NCBI GenBank assembly: GCA_963738575.1
Contig: CAVTWY010000002.1
Coordinates: 806,001 to 870,000 of the forward strand
Length of the DNA stretch: 64,000 bases
Reading direction: 5' to 3'
Source of the DNA: CAVTWY01 sp963738575
Lineage (GTDB): Bacteria; Pseudomonadota; Gammaproteobacteria; Burkholderiales; Burkholderiaceae_C
Made by a program: the position numbers and the translations under genes. Position 1 is the stretch's first letter, and every line of letters starts with the position of its first letter. The notes beneath the pieces are model-generated. The model searched no databases. It was given only the letters and a program-made list of their open reading frames with translations, and was not told where the DNA came from. This document shows, piece after piece, positions 34,177-43,561 of this stretch.

Positions 34177-36809
34177 GTGCGCCCAGCCCAGTAACATCGC
34201 CTGCCCCCTTGGAGGCGCACACCCCCATGATGCAGCAATACCTGCGCATCAAAGCCCTGCACCCCCAGTCGCTGGTGCTTTACCGCATGGGCGACTTTTA
34301 CGAGCTGTTTTACGAGGATGCGCACCGTGCGCATCGACTGCTGGACCTCACGCTAACCTCGCGCGGCAACAGCGCGGGTGAGCCTGTGGCGATGGCGGGC
34401 GTTCCGGCGGGGGCGCTTGAAGGCTATTTGGCCAAGCTCATCAAATTGGGCGAGTCGGTGGCGATTGCCGAGCAGGTGGGCGAAGCGCAGGCCAAGGGGC
34501 CGATGGAGCGCAAGGTGACGCGCGTGGTCACACCGGGTACGGTTACCGACCAAGCCTTGCTGGCGCCGGGGGCTGACACCTTGTTGATGGCCGCCACCGT
34601 GCTTCGCGGTGGCGTGGGGCTGGCCTGGATGAGCCTTTCCACGGGCACCTTGGCCGTGACGCAGTGTGCGCCAGCCGAGGCTGCTGCGTGGTTGGCACGG
34701 CTGCAGCCCGCTGAAGTGCTGATGCCCGGCGACAGCGCCGACCCTTCGCTTCGCGCTGCTGTTCAGGCTTGCGGCACGGCAGTCACGCATCGCCCTGATT
34801 GGCACTTTGACGCCGCTCTAGGCCAACGCAAGCTGTGCGAGCAATTGCAAGTGGCGACCTTGGCGGGTTACGGTGCCCAAGACTTGGGCGCCGCCCACGC
34901 CGCTGCAGCCGCCCTGCTGGCTTACGCCGAGCACACCCAGTCCCAAGCTTTGGTGCATGTGCGCACGTTGCGTGTGGAAGACTCAAGCGAGTTGGTGGCG
35001 TTGCCGCCTGCCACCTTGCGCAACTTGGAGTTGGTGCAAACACTGCGGGGCGAGCGCGAGCCGACGTTGCTGTCGTTGCTGGACACCTGCACGACTGGCA
35101 TGGGCAGCCGCTTGCTGCGCCAGTGGTTGCTTAACCCTCGCCGCGAGCGCAGTGACGCGGCTCATCGACACGATGCCCTTTCAGCTTTGATGCAGGGGCC
35201 GCTGGAAGCACTGCGCCATGCGCTTAAACGCGGCGTGGACATGGAGCGCATCACCGCTCGCATTGCCTTGCGTCAGGTGCGACCGCGCGAGCTTAGCGGT
35301 CTGCGAGATGCGCTCACGGCCCTGCCACAGTTGCGAACGCAGCTTGAATCGTTTGCACGCACAGACGTGCTTGCGCAGATTCACAAAGCCCTGGCGATCG
35401 ACGTCGGCATCGCGAGCCACTTGCATGCAGCGCTGGCCCCCGAGCCTGCGGTGCAGCTGCGAGACGGCGGCGTGATGGCCATGGGCTTCGATGCTGAATT
35501 GGACGAGTTGCGTGGCATCACCGACCACAGCGATCAATTTTTGCTGGCCCTGGAGGCGCGCGAACGCGAGCGCACCGGCATCAGCAACTTGCGCGTGCAG
35601 TTCAACAAGGTGCATGGTTTTTACATCGAAGTCACCAGCAGTGGCGTGGACCGCGTGCCGGCCGACTACCTGCGCCGCCAAACCATGAAAAACGCCGAGC
35701 GTTACATCACGCCCGAACTCAAGGCGTTTGAAGACAAAGCCCTTTCAGCCAAAGACCGATCACTGGCGCGCGAGCGGCTGCTGTTTGAGGCCTTGATGGA
35801 CACGCTGCAACCCCACGTGGTTGCTTTGACGACGGCTGCACAAGCCTTGGCAGCGCTGGACGCGCTGGCATGTTTGGCCGAGCGCGCCCACAGCCTGGGT
35901 TGGACGCGGCCCCACTTTGTGGCCCATCCGTGCATCGATATCGAGCAAGGCCGCCACCCCGTCGTCGAAGCCCGCTTGGCCAGCGGCAGCACCCCCTTCA
36001 TTGCCAACCAATGCAAGCTCGACACCAAGACGCGCATGCTGGTGATCACCGGCCCCAACATGGGCGGCAAGAGCACCTTCATGCGCCAGGTGGCCATCAT
36101 TGTGTTGCTGGCTTCGATGGGGTCTTTCGTGCCTGCTACGGCTTGTCGCTTGGGGCCGGTGGATGCCATCCACACCCGAATCGGCGCTGCCGACGACCTG
36201 GCAAACGCCCAGTCCACTTTCATGGTTGAAATGACTGAGGCGGCGGCCATCCTCAACGCGGCCACCGAGCAATCCCTGGTGCTGATGGACGAAATCGGGC
36301 GCGGCACGTCCACCTACGACGGCTTGGCCATCGCTGCTGCCGTCGCGGCCCATCTGCACGACCGCAACCGCGCCTTCACGCTGTTTGCCACGCATTACTT
36401 CGAGCTGACCGAATTCGCGCAAAAGCACACCCAAGCCATCAACGTTCATGTCAGCGCCACCGAGCAAGGGCGGGACGTGGTCTTTCTTCATCACATCGAA
36501 GCCGGCCCCGCCAACCGCAGTTTTGGCGTGCATGTCGCGCGCTTGGCTGGTATGCCCGCGGTGGTGGTGAGACAAGCACGACAAACGCTGGAGTCGCTGG
36601 AGGCCCATGACCAATCGCAATCCGACCAAGTCGACTTGTTTGCCGCACCGTTAGCAGAAGCGGCATTGGGTGACCAACCCGCCTTGAGCGAGGCCGAGCA
36701 AGCCCTGCTGGCCATCGACCCCGACGCGCTCTCGCCGCGCGAGGCCTTGGAGGCGCTGTACCGCTTGCGCGCCTTGATCAAACCGTCAAAGCTTTCGAAG
36801 TTGTCATAA
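34173..36809 (+). CDS. mutS: MutS, DNA mismatch recognition protein
   Basis: An 878-residue MutS that recognises mismatches and recruits MutL. The mismatch-binding FxE is in MGDFYELFY near residue 40, Walker A GPNMGGKST is near 627-635, and the Walker B/signature LVLMDEIGRGTSTYDG follows. A C-terminal dimer/tetramer region is present (LSPREALEALYRLRALI). ATG 34173 is preferred to TTG 34152. mutL is also in this window (53359-55356) but not adjacent. Confidence 0.97.
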   Translation: MSAPSPVTSPAPLEAHTPMMQQYLRIKALHPQSLVLYRMGDFYELFYEDAHRAHRLLDLTLTSRGNSAGEPVAMAGVPAGALEGYLAKLIKLGESVAIAEQVGEAQAKGPMERKVTRVVTPGTVTDQALLAPGADTLLMAATVLRGGVGLAWMSLSTGTLAVTQCAPAEAAAWLARLQPAEVLMPGDSADPSLRAAVQACGTAVTHRPDWHFDAALGQRKLCEQLQVATLAGYGAQDLGAAHAAAAALLAYAEHTQSQALVHVRTLRVEDSSELVALPPATLRNLELVQTLRGEREPTLLSLLDTCTTGMGSRLLRQWLLNPRRERSDAAHRHDALSALMQGPLEALRHALKRGVDMERITARIALRQVRPRELSGLRDALTALPQLRTQLESFARTDVLAQIHKALAIDVGIASHLHAALAPEPAVQLRDGGVMAMGFDAELDELRGITDHSDQFLLALEARERERTGISNLRVQFNKVHGFYIEVTSSGVDRVPADYLRRQTMKNAERYITPELKAFEDKALSAKDRSLARERLLFEALMDTLQPHVVALTTAAQALAALDALACLAERAHSLGWTRPHFVAHPCIDIEQGRHPVVEARLASGSTPFIANQCKLDTKTRMLVITGPNMGGKSTFMRQVAIIVLLASMGSFVPATACRLGPVDAIHTRIGAADDLANAQSTFMVEMTEAAAILNAATEQSLVLMDEIGRGTSTYDGLAIAAAVAAHLHDRNRAFTLFATHYFELTEFAQKHTQAINVHVSATEQGRDVVFLHHIEAGPANRSFGVHVARLAGMPAVVVRQARQTLESLEAHDQSQSDQVDLFAAPLAEAALGDQPALSEAEQALLAIDPDALSPREALEALYRLRALIKPSKLSKLS

Positions 36810-36912
36810 CCGTCGCAGTGGATACACTCAAAACGGGGGTTCATGGCCTTGCTGCCGTTGCGTCCCCCGATGGCACGCTCAACCCAGCCCACCGATGCCG
36901 CGCACCCTCACG

Positions 36913-37893
36913 ATGACCAAACAAACTCCCCCCACTTACCCACGCGATCTGCGCGGGCACGGCCGCCATCCACCGCAGGCCCAGTGGCCGCACCACGCGC
37001 GAGTGGCGGTGCAATTTGTTTTGAACTACGAAGAAGGTGGCGAAAACTCAGTGCTGCACGGCGACGCAGGCAGCGAGCAGTTCTTGTCTGAAATGGCCAA
37101 CCCGCCCGCCTACGCAGCGCGCCACCTGAGCATGGAGGGCATTTATGAGTACGGCGCCCGTGTAGGGGTGTGGCGCCTGCTGCGCGAGTTTGAGCAACGC
37201 CGCTTGCCCTTGACGGTGTTTGGCGTGTCCATGGCACTGGAGCGTTGCCCCGACGTCGTTGCGGCCTTGGTGGAGCTCAAACACGAGATTGCCTGCCACG
37301 GCTGGCGCTGGATCAACTACCAAGATGTCGATGAAACCACCGAACGTGAACACATGCGCCTTGGCCTGCAGACTTTGGCGCGCCTAACGGAGGGCGCGCC
37401 CCATGCAGGACAAAGCCTTCACGGCGTTGGTTGGTACACCGGGCGCGACAGCCCCCATACGCGCCGCTTGGTGGTCGACCACGGTGGCATCGAGTACGAC
37501 AGTGACTACTACGGCGACGATTTGCCCTTTTGGTTGCAAGTGAAAAAATCAGATGGTCACTTGGCGCCTCACCTCGTGGTGCCCTACACGCTCGATTGCA
37601 ACGACATGCGCTTTGCCCTGCCCCAGGGCTTCAGCAACGGCGACGCGTTTTTTACGTACTTGCGTGACGCCTTTGATGTTCATTACGCCGAAGGGGCCGA
37701 TCGCCCCAGCATGATGAGCATTGGCATGCACTGCCGCTTGCTCGGCCGCCCCGGGCGCATGCGCGGGTTGCAAAAATTCTTGGATCACGTTCAGTCGCAC
37801 GATCGGGTGTGGATCACACGGCGCATCGACATCGCTCGACACTGGAAGGCGAAGCACCCGTTTGACGCCGCACAGGCCTTCACTGGGTCGTGA
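36913..37893 (+). CDS. PuuE-like allantoinase / polysaccharide deacetylase family protein
   Basis: A 326-residue NodB-fold protein that most resembles cofactor-poor PuuE allantoinases, which open the hydantoin ring of allantoin in purine breakdown. Marks are YPRDLRGHGRHPP, the N-terminal VAVQFVLNYEEGGENSVLHGD, EIACHGWRWINYQ and MSIGMHCRLLGRPGRM. No other purine-degradation genes lie nearby, so the substrate is uncertain. ATG 36913 is used; ATG 36895 adds six residues. No good Shine-Dalgarno for either. Confidence 0.85.
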   Translation: MTKQTPPTYPRDLRGHGRHPPQAQWPHHARVAVQFVLNYEEGGENSVLHGDAGSEQFLSEMANPPAYAARHLSMEGIYEYGARVGVWRLLREFEQRRLPLTVFGVSMALERCPDVVAALVELKHEIACHGWRWINYQDVDETTEREHMRLGLQTLARLTEGAPHAGQSLHGVGWYTGRDSPHTRRLVVDHGGIEYDSDYYGDDLPFWLQVKKSDGHLAPHLVVPYTLDCNDMRFALPQGFSNGDAFFTYLRDAFDVHYAEGADRPSMMSIGMHCRLLGRPGRMRGLQKFLDHVQSHDRVWITRRIDIARHWKAKHPFDAAQAFTGS

Positions 37894-37926
37894 CGATTTC
37901 AAGGAATTCCCCGTGGACACCCTATC

Positions 37927-37932
37927 TATAAT
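37927..37932 (+). promoter_or_regulatory. -10 element upstream of pyrG
   Basis: TATAAT lies 67 bases before the pyrG ATG. The -35 is weak. It would start the pyrG-kdsA-eno-ftsB run. Confidence 0.45.
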
Positions 37933-37998
37933 CGCGCTTTACCACCAGGGCGTTCGTCGACATCGCACAGCAGCGGTGGCAGGCGAGCGCTTCAAGCC

Positions 37999-39666
37999 AT
38001 GACCAAATACGTCTTCGTCACCGGCGGTGTGGTGTCCTCGCTGGGCAAGGGCATCGCGTCGGCGTCGCTGGCCGCAATCTTGGAGTCGCGGGGGTTGAAG
38101 GTTACGCTCATCAAGCTCGACCCGTACCTCAACGTCGACCCCGGCACCATGAGCCCCTTTCAGCACGGCGAGGTGTTTGTCACCGACGACGGCGCCGAAA
38201 CCGATCTCGATCTGGGCCACTACGAACGCTTCATCACCACGCGCATGAAGCGCACCAACAATTTCACCACCGGCCAGATCTACAAGACAGTGCTCGAAAA
38301 AGAGCGCCGGGGTGACTACCTCGGCAAAACCGTGCAGGTGATCCCCCACGTCACCAACGAGATCCAGACCTTTCTGCGCCGGGGGGCTGACGCCGCGCCG
38401 GTCGACGTGGCCATCGTCGAAATTGGTGGCACCGTGGGTGACATCGAATCCCTCCCCTTTTTAGAGGCGGTGCGCCAAATGAGCTTGAAGCTGGGGCCCA
38501 CCAACACGGCGTTTGTGCACCTCACGTACGTACCCTGGATCGCGGCAGCGGGTGAGCTCAAAACCAAGCCGACCCAGCACACGGTGCAAAAGCTGCGCGA
38601 AATTGGCATCCAACCCGACGTGTTGTTGTGCCGCGCCGACCGCGCCGTGCCCGAAGAAGAACGCGAAAAAATTTCGCTCTTCACCAACGTGCAGCCACAC
38701 GGCGTGATTTCGATGTGGGACGTCGACTCCATCTACAAAGTACCGCGCATGTTGCACGAGCAAGGCCTGGACGAGATGATCTGCATGAAATTGCAGATGC
38801 TCACCAAGCCTGCCAGCCTCAAGCGCTGGGACAAACTGGTGCACGAGGTCGAGCACCCGTCGAGTGACATCACCATCGCCATGTGCGGCAAGTACACCGA
38901 CTTGTCCGATTCGTACAAGTCACTCAACGAGGCCTTGCGCCACGCCGGCATCCACAACCACGCACGCGTGAAGATTGAATACGTTGACAGCGAGCAACTC
39001 AAAGCCAGCAACGTGGATCAATTGAGCAAGTTCGACGCCGTGCTGGTGCCCGGCGGATTTGGCAAGCGTGGTGTGGAAGGCAAAATTCTTGCCGCCCAGT
39101 ACGCGCGCGAGCATCGCATCCCCTACCTCGGCATTTGTTTGGGCATGCAGGTCGCCACCATCGAAGTGGCCCGTCACTTGGCGGGCCTGACTGACGCCAA
39201 CAGCACCGAATTTGACGCTGACACGCCCCACCCCGTGATTGCCCTCATCGACGAGTGGCAAGATCGCGATGGCAGCATTCAAAAGCGCACCGCCACGTCC
39301 GATCTGGGTGGCACGATGCGGCTGGGCGCCCAGTCGTCCGACGTTGAGCCCGACACCTTGGCACGCAGCATTTATGGCCCCGTCGTCACCGAACGTCACC
39401 GCCATCGCTACGAAGCCAACGAACGCTACCTTGACCGTTTGAAGGCGGCTGGGTTGGTCATTTCGGCCATCACCCAACGCGAGAAGTTGACGGAGATGGT
39501 CGAGCTGCCTCGCGCCGTCCACCCTTGGTACGTGGGCGTGCAGTTTCACCCCGAGTTCAAAAGCACGCCATGGGACGGGCACCCCCTGTTCACCAGTTAC
39601 GTGCGTGCGGCGCTTGACCACCAAGCCATGCGACTGGGCACGGCCAAGCCGAGGGCTGTGGCATGA
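37999..39666 (+). CDS. pyrG: CTP synthase
   Basis: A 555-residue CTP synthase making CTP from UTP with glutamine or ammonia. The synthase domain begins TKYVFVTGGVVSSLGKGIASASLAAILESRG; the class I glutamine amidotransferase domain has the nucleophile Cys near residue 378 in YLGICLGMQ and the catalytic His in VQFHPEF. Stop overlaps the kdsA ATG (ATGA). Intact. Confidence 0.97.
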   Translation: MTKYVFVTGGVVSSLGKGIASASLAAILESRGLKVTLIKLDPYLNVDPGTMSPFQHGEVFVTDDGAETDLDLGHYERFITTRMKRTNNFTTGQIYKTVLEKERRGDYLGKTVQVIPHVTNEIQTFLRRGADAAPVDVAIVEIGGTVGDIESLPFLEAVRQMSLKLGPTNTAFVHLTYVPWIAAAGELKTKPTQHTVQKLREIGIQPDVLLCRADRAVPEEEREKISLFTNVQPHGVISMWDVDSIYKVPRMLHEQGLDEMICMKLQMLTKPASLKRWDKLVHEVEHPSSDITIAMCGKYTDLSDSYKSLNEALRHAGIHNHARVKIEYVDSEQLKASNVDQLSKFDAVLVPGGFGKRGVEGKILAAQYAREHRIPYLGICLGMQVATIEVARHLAGLTDANSTEFDADTPHPVIALIDEWQDRDGSIQKRTATSDLGGTMRLGAQSSDVEPDTLARSIYGPVVTERHRHRYEANERYLDRLKAAGLVISAITQREKLTEMVELPRAVHPWYVGVQFHPEFKSTPWDGHPLFTSYVRAALDHQAMRLGTAKPRAVA

Positions 39667-40520
39667 AGTTGGCGGGTTTTGACGTGGGCTTGGACAAGCC
39701 CTTTTTCTTGATAGCAGGGCCCTGCGTGGTGGAGAGTGAAGCGCTGCAAATGGACGTGGCCGGCGAGCTCAAGTCCATTTGCGCCGCCTTGGGTATCCCG
39801 TTCATTTTTAAGTCGAGCTACGACAAAGCCAACCGCTCCAGCGGCACCTCGTTTCGAGGCCCGGGCATGGACAAGGGCCTTGAGATTCTGGCCAAGGTTC
39901 GCAAAGATCTCCAGGTGCCCATCCTGACCGACGTTCACGCTGAATCCGAAATCACCCAGGTTGCTGCGGTGGTAGACGTGTTGCAAACCCCCGCTTTTTT
40001 GTGCCGCCAAACCGATTTCATTCGTGCTGTGGCCCAAAGTGGCAAGCCAGTGAACATCAAAAAGGGGCAGTTCCTGGCCCCACACGACATGAAGAATGTG
40101 ATCGACAAGGCGCGCGCGGCAGCGCAAGAAAAAGGTTTGTCTGAAGACCGCTTCATGGCTTGCGAGCGCGGCGCTTCTTTTGGCTACAACAACTTGGTGT
40201 CCGACATGCGGTCGCTGGCAATCATGCGCGAAACCGCCTGCCCGGTTGTTTTTGACGCCACGCACAGTGTTCAGTTGCCTGGTGGACAAGGCACCACGTC
40301 GGGCGGGCAGCGCGAGTTTGTGCCCGTGTTGGCACGCGCAGCCGTGGCTGTGGGCATTGCGGGCATCTTCATGGAGACGCACCCCAACCCCGCCAAAGCC
40401 TTGTCAGACGGCCCCAACGCCGTACCACTCAAGCACATGCGAGCTTTGTTGGAGCAACTGGTGGCGCTGGACCGCGTCATCAAAACCCAGCCCTTGATTG
40501 AGAACAACTTCAGCGCATAG
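39663..40520 (+). CDS. kdsA: KdsA, 3-deoxy-8-phosphooctulonate synthase
   Basis: A 285-residue KDO-8-phosphate synthase joining phosphoenolpyruvate and arabinose-5-phosphate for lipopolysaccharide core. Marks are FFLIAGPCVVESE, SYDKANRSSGTSFRGPGMDKGL and FDATHSVQLPGGQG. Coupled to pyrG, which supplies CTP for activating KDO; eno downstream makes its other substrate, phosphoenolpyruvate. Confidence 0.97.
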   Translation: MKLAGFDVGLDKPFFLIAGPCVVESEALQMDVAGELKSICAALGIPFIFKSSYDKANRSSGTSFRGPGMDKGLEILAKVRKDLQVPILTDVHAESEITQVAAVVDVLQTPAFLCRQTDFIRAVAQSGKPVNIKKGQFLAPHDMKNVIDKARAAAQEKGLSEDRFMACERGASFGYNNLVSDMRSLAIMRETACPVVFDATHSVQLPGGQGTTSGGQREFVPVLARAAVAVGIAGIFMETHPNPAKALSDGPNAVPLKHMRALLEQLVALDRVIKTQPLIENNFSA

Positions 40521-40592
40521 CCGCTGCGTTGGGCGTGGTTAAGAACGCCCGCCCCGTCGATCACACTTTTTACCATCTGAGGAACCCCACCC

Positions 40593-41876
40593 ATGAGCGC
40601 CATTGTCGATATTGTCGGCCGAGAGATTCTTGACAGCCGCGGCAACCCTACCGTCGAATGCGACGTGCTGCTTGAAAGTGGCACCATGGGTCGGGCGGCA
40701 GTGCCGTCGGGTGCTTCTACCGGAAGCCGCGAGGCCATTGAGCTGCGTGACGGTGACAAGGGCCGTTACCTGGGCAAGGGCGTGCTCAAAGCGGTCGAGC
40801 ACGTCAACACCGAGATCAGCGAAGCGGTGCTGGGCCTCGACGCGTCCGAGCAGGCGTTTTTGGACAAAACCATGATCGACATGGACGGCACCGACAACAA
40901 GAGCCGTTTGGGTGCCAACGCGATGTTGGCCGTGAGCATGGCGGTGGCGCGCGCCGCTGCCGAAGAATCGGGCCTGCCCTTGTACCGCTACCTTGGCGGC
41001 ATGGGAGGCATGCAATTGCCGGTGCCGATGATGAACGTCATCAATGGCGGCGCGCACGCCAACAACAACCTCGATTTGCAAGAGCTGATGATCTTGCCCG
41101 TCGGCGCACCCACCTTTCGGGAAGCCATGCGTTACGGGGCCGAGGTGTTCCATGCGCTTAAGAAGATCATTGCAGACCAGGGCATGAGCACGGCTGTGGG
41201 CGACGAAGGGGGGTTTGCGCCCAACGTGGCCAACCACGAGGCCGCCATTCAATTGATCATGCAAGCCATCGATAAGGCAGGCTACAAGCCCGGTGAGCAG
41301 ATTGCACTTGGCCTGGACTGCGCCGCGAGCGAGTTTTACAAAGATGGCCAGTACCACCTCGACGCCGAAGGCAAAGTGCTGACGGCCGAGCAGTGGACCG
41401 ACATGATGGTTGGCTGGTGCGACAAGTACCCCATCATCTCGATCGAAGACGGCATGCACGAAGGCGATTGGGACGGCTGGAAGCACCTGACCGAACGCTT
41501 GGGCCAAAGAATCCAACTGGTGGGCGATGACCTCTTCGTCACCAACACCAAGATTTTGAAAGAAGGCATCGACAAGCGCATCGCAAACTCGATTCTCATC
41601 AAGATCAACCAAATTGGCACCCTGACCGAGACCTTCGCCGCCATCGAGATGGCCAAGCGCGCCAATTACACCGCCGTGATCTCGCACCGCTCGGGCGAGA
41701 CCGAAGACTCCACCATCGCCGACATCGCCGTCGGCACCAATGCGGGCCAGATCAAAACCGGCTCGATGTCGCGCTCCGACCGCATGGCCAAGTACAACCA
41801 ATTGTTGCGAATTGAAGAAGATTTGGGCGACGTGGCCGTGTACCCTGGACGCAGCGCTTTCTACAACTTGCGCTAA
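40593..41876 (+). CDS. eno: enolase
   Basis: A 427-residue enolase converting 2-phosphoglycerate to phosphoenolpyruvate. Marks are DIVGREILDSRGNPTVE, GAHANNNLDLQELMI, DEGGFAPNV and the catalytic-lysine loop region LIKINQIGTLTET followed by SHRSGETEDS. It follows kdsA and precedes ftsB, an order common in proteobacteria. Confidence 0.98.
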   Translation: MSAIVDIVGREILDSRGNPTVECDVLLESGTMGRAAVPSGASTGSREAIELRDGDKGRYLGKGVLKAVEHVNTEISEAVLGLDASEQAFLDKTMIDMDGTDNKSRLGANAMLAVSMAVARAAAEESGLPLYRYLGGMGGMQLPVPMMNVINGGAHANNNLDLQELMILPVGAPTFREAMRYGAEVFHALKKIIADQGMSTAVGDEGGFAPNVANHEAAIQLIMQAIDKAGYKPGEQIALGLDCAASEFYKDGQYHLDAEGKVLTAEQWTDMMVGWCDKYPIISIEDGMHEGDWDGWKHLTERLGQRIQLVGDDLFVTNTKILKEGIDKRIANSILIKINQIGTLTETFAAIEMAKRANYTAVISHRSGETEDSTIADIAVGTNAGQIKTGSMSRSDRMAKYNQLLRIEEDLGDVAVYPGRSAFYNLR

Positions 41877-41905
41877 CCTTTCTCGACCGTTTCATCCGCC
41901 TGACC

Positions 41906-42187
41906 ATGTTCAAAAGTTGGTCCACCGTTGTGTTGCTGGCCCTGCTCGTTATCGTGCAGGCACAAATCTGGTTTGGCAGCGGGGGTCGGCCTTACGTGGT
42001 GAGTTTGGAGTCGCAATTGGCGGCGCAATTGGCCGTCAACACCAAGGCCAAGGCACGCAACGACCAATTGGCTGCCGAGGTGGTCGACTTGAAGGTGGGC
42101 CTCGAGGTGGTGGAAGAAAAGGCGCGCATGCTGGGCATGATCAAACCCAACGAGGTGTTTGTGCAGATCATGCCTGCGCAGCGCTAA
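41906..42187 (+). CDS. ftsB: FtsB, cell division protein
   Basis: A 93-residue bitopic protein of the FtsQLB divisome subcomplex. One membrane segment (VVLLALLVIVQAQIWFG, about 7-23) is followed by a periplasmic coiled coil (LESQLAAQLAVNTKAKARNDQLAAEV) and the FtsB-type EVVEEKARMLGMIKPNEVFV end. The position right after eno is diagnostic. Confidence 0.95.
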   Translation: MFKSWSTVVLLALLVIVQAQIWFGSGGRPYVVSLESQLAAQLAVNTKAKARNDQLAAEVVDLKVGLEVVEEKARMLGMIKPNEVFVQIMPAQR

Positions 42188-42221
42188 CCCGCAGCGCGTC
42201 CGTGCTCTGGTGCCCGCGCTG

Positions 42222-42840
42222 ATGTTTTGGTTTGAGGGGCTTTGGCAGCCCGCATTCAGCGCCTGGGGCTCGCCCGTCACCTGGGCCGAATTGCTGGCAT
42301 TGGTGTTGTCACTGTGGATGGTCGAGCGCAACATACGCGTCAGCACACTGGCCTGGCCCTTGGCCATCGCCAGCGCGGTGCTCTATTACTTTGTCTTTCG
42401 GTTCAGCGGCCTGTACGGCGAGGCAGCGCTGCAGTGGATGTTTGTGGGCATCTCGGTATGGGGCTGGTGGCAGTGGCGACGCGGTCAGCAACAGCAAGCG
42501 GCGGCGCTTCGCGTGCGCGTCTTTGTCAAACCGTGGGCGGTGGATCTTGGGCGCAGCGACAGTGACTGCATGGCCGCTGCTGGGTGCCTGGCTTGCAGCA
42601 CGCACCGACAGCACGGTGCCGTACTGGGACGCCCTGGCCACCGTCGGCAGCGTCGCAGGCCAGTGGCTGCTGGGGCGCAAGCACATTGAAAACTGGCCGG
42701 TTTGGATCGTTGTGAACGTGTTCAGTGTGGGTCTGTTTGCCTACAAGGGATTGTGGTTAACCGCACTGCTGTATGCCGTCTTTGCCGGGCTTGCGGTGGT
42801 GGGTTGGCGTGCGTGGCAGCGGCTGGCAGCAGCCACTTAA
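42222..42840 (+). pseudogene. pnuC: PnuC nicotinamide riboside transporter, broken by one frameshift
   Basis: A PnuC membrane carrier for nicotinamide riboside. The first part reads MFWFEGLWQPAFSAWGSPVTW to about RVFVKPW in one frame; the rest reads WILGAATVTAWPLLGAWLAARTD to LLGRKHIENWPVWIVVNVFSVG in another. Taking one T from the run at 42522-42524 joins them into a 205-residue protein, the family size, with the expected seven membrane segments. The next gene is a NadR-like ATPase one base after the stop, as in NAD-salvage pairs. Read error and real mutation are both possible. Confidence 0.87.
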
Positions 42841-42841
42841 G

Positions 42842-43507
42842 ATGTCCTTGATCATCGCCATCGCGGGCGCTGAAAGCACCGGCAAAACCACCCTGGCCCA
42901 ACTGTTGGCTGCCCGGTTGAGGGTGGACACCGGTCTGAAGGTTGCAGCGGTGCCCGAGACGCTTCGCGCCTGGTGCGAACGCGAGGGCCGCACGCCTCGC
43001 CAATCTGAGCAATCGGCTATCGCAATGCATCAAGATCGCGCCATTGAAGTGGCGGCGCAAGACCACGACGTGGTGGTGGCCGACACCACCTCACTGATGA
43101 CCGCCATCTACAGCCAGCTTATTTTTGGCGACCCGGGGCTTATGCCCGAGGCTGTGCAGCATCAACGCCGGTGTGCGATCACCCTGGTGACGGCGCTCGA
43201 CTTGCCCTGGGAGGCCGATGGCATTCAACGTGACGGCGCCCACGTGCAGGGCCCCGTGATGGCCGCACTGCGTGAAGCGCTGATGGGCCACAACTTGCCC
43301 TGGGCCACAGTGAGTGGTCTTGGGCCTGCCCGATTGGAGTCAGCCTTGGACGCGGTGGCGCCCTTGCTGCGTGCCCTTCAAGCGCCCAAGCGGGGGCTGT
43401 TCACCCGGCTTGCCAATCGCAACGCCGACGCGTCAGCCAGGGCCTGGTTTTGTGAGCGCTGTGACGACCCCGATTGCGAGCATCTGGTGAAACCAAACCG
43501 CCCATGA
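42842..43507 (+). CDS. NadR-like P-loop ATPase/kinase
   Basis: A 221-residue protein with Walker A GAESTGKTT near residues 8-16. It resembles the kinase domain of NadR, which phosphorylates nicotinamide riboside. It lies one base after pnuC, so transport and trapping of nicotinamide riboside are probably linked. The C-terminus has an extra ribbon-like CERCDDPDCEH segment that could bind zinc. ATG 42842 is chosen; a frame from 42773 overlaps pnuC. Confidence 0.85.
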   Translation: MSLIIAIAGAESTGKTTLAQLLAARLRVDTGLKVAAVPETLRAWCEREGRTPRQSEQSAIAMHQDRAIEVAAQDHDVVVADTTSLMTAIYSQLIFGDPGLMPEAVQHQRRCAITLVTALDLPWEADGIQRDGAHVQGPVMAALREALMGHNLPWATVSGLGPARLESALDAVAPLLRALQAPKRGLFTRLANRNADASARAWFCERCDDPDCEHLVKPNRP

Positions 43508-43517
43508 CGCGTGGGCG
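43499..43517. terminator. hairpin between convergent nadR-like and hslO
   Basis: CGCCCA (43499-43504) pairs with TGGGCG (43512-43517) over a 7-base loop. It overlaps the nadR-like stop. There is no T-run. Confidence 0.3.
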
Positions 43518-43561
43518 TGGTTCGGCCCCATGGCACGCTCCCGGATTGCGAAGGGATGCTG

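Noticed and set aside
42159..42840. Two overlapping frames read as separate genes
   Set aside because: Together they are one frameshifted pnuC.
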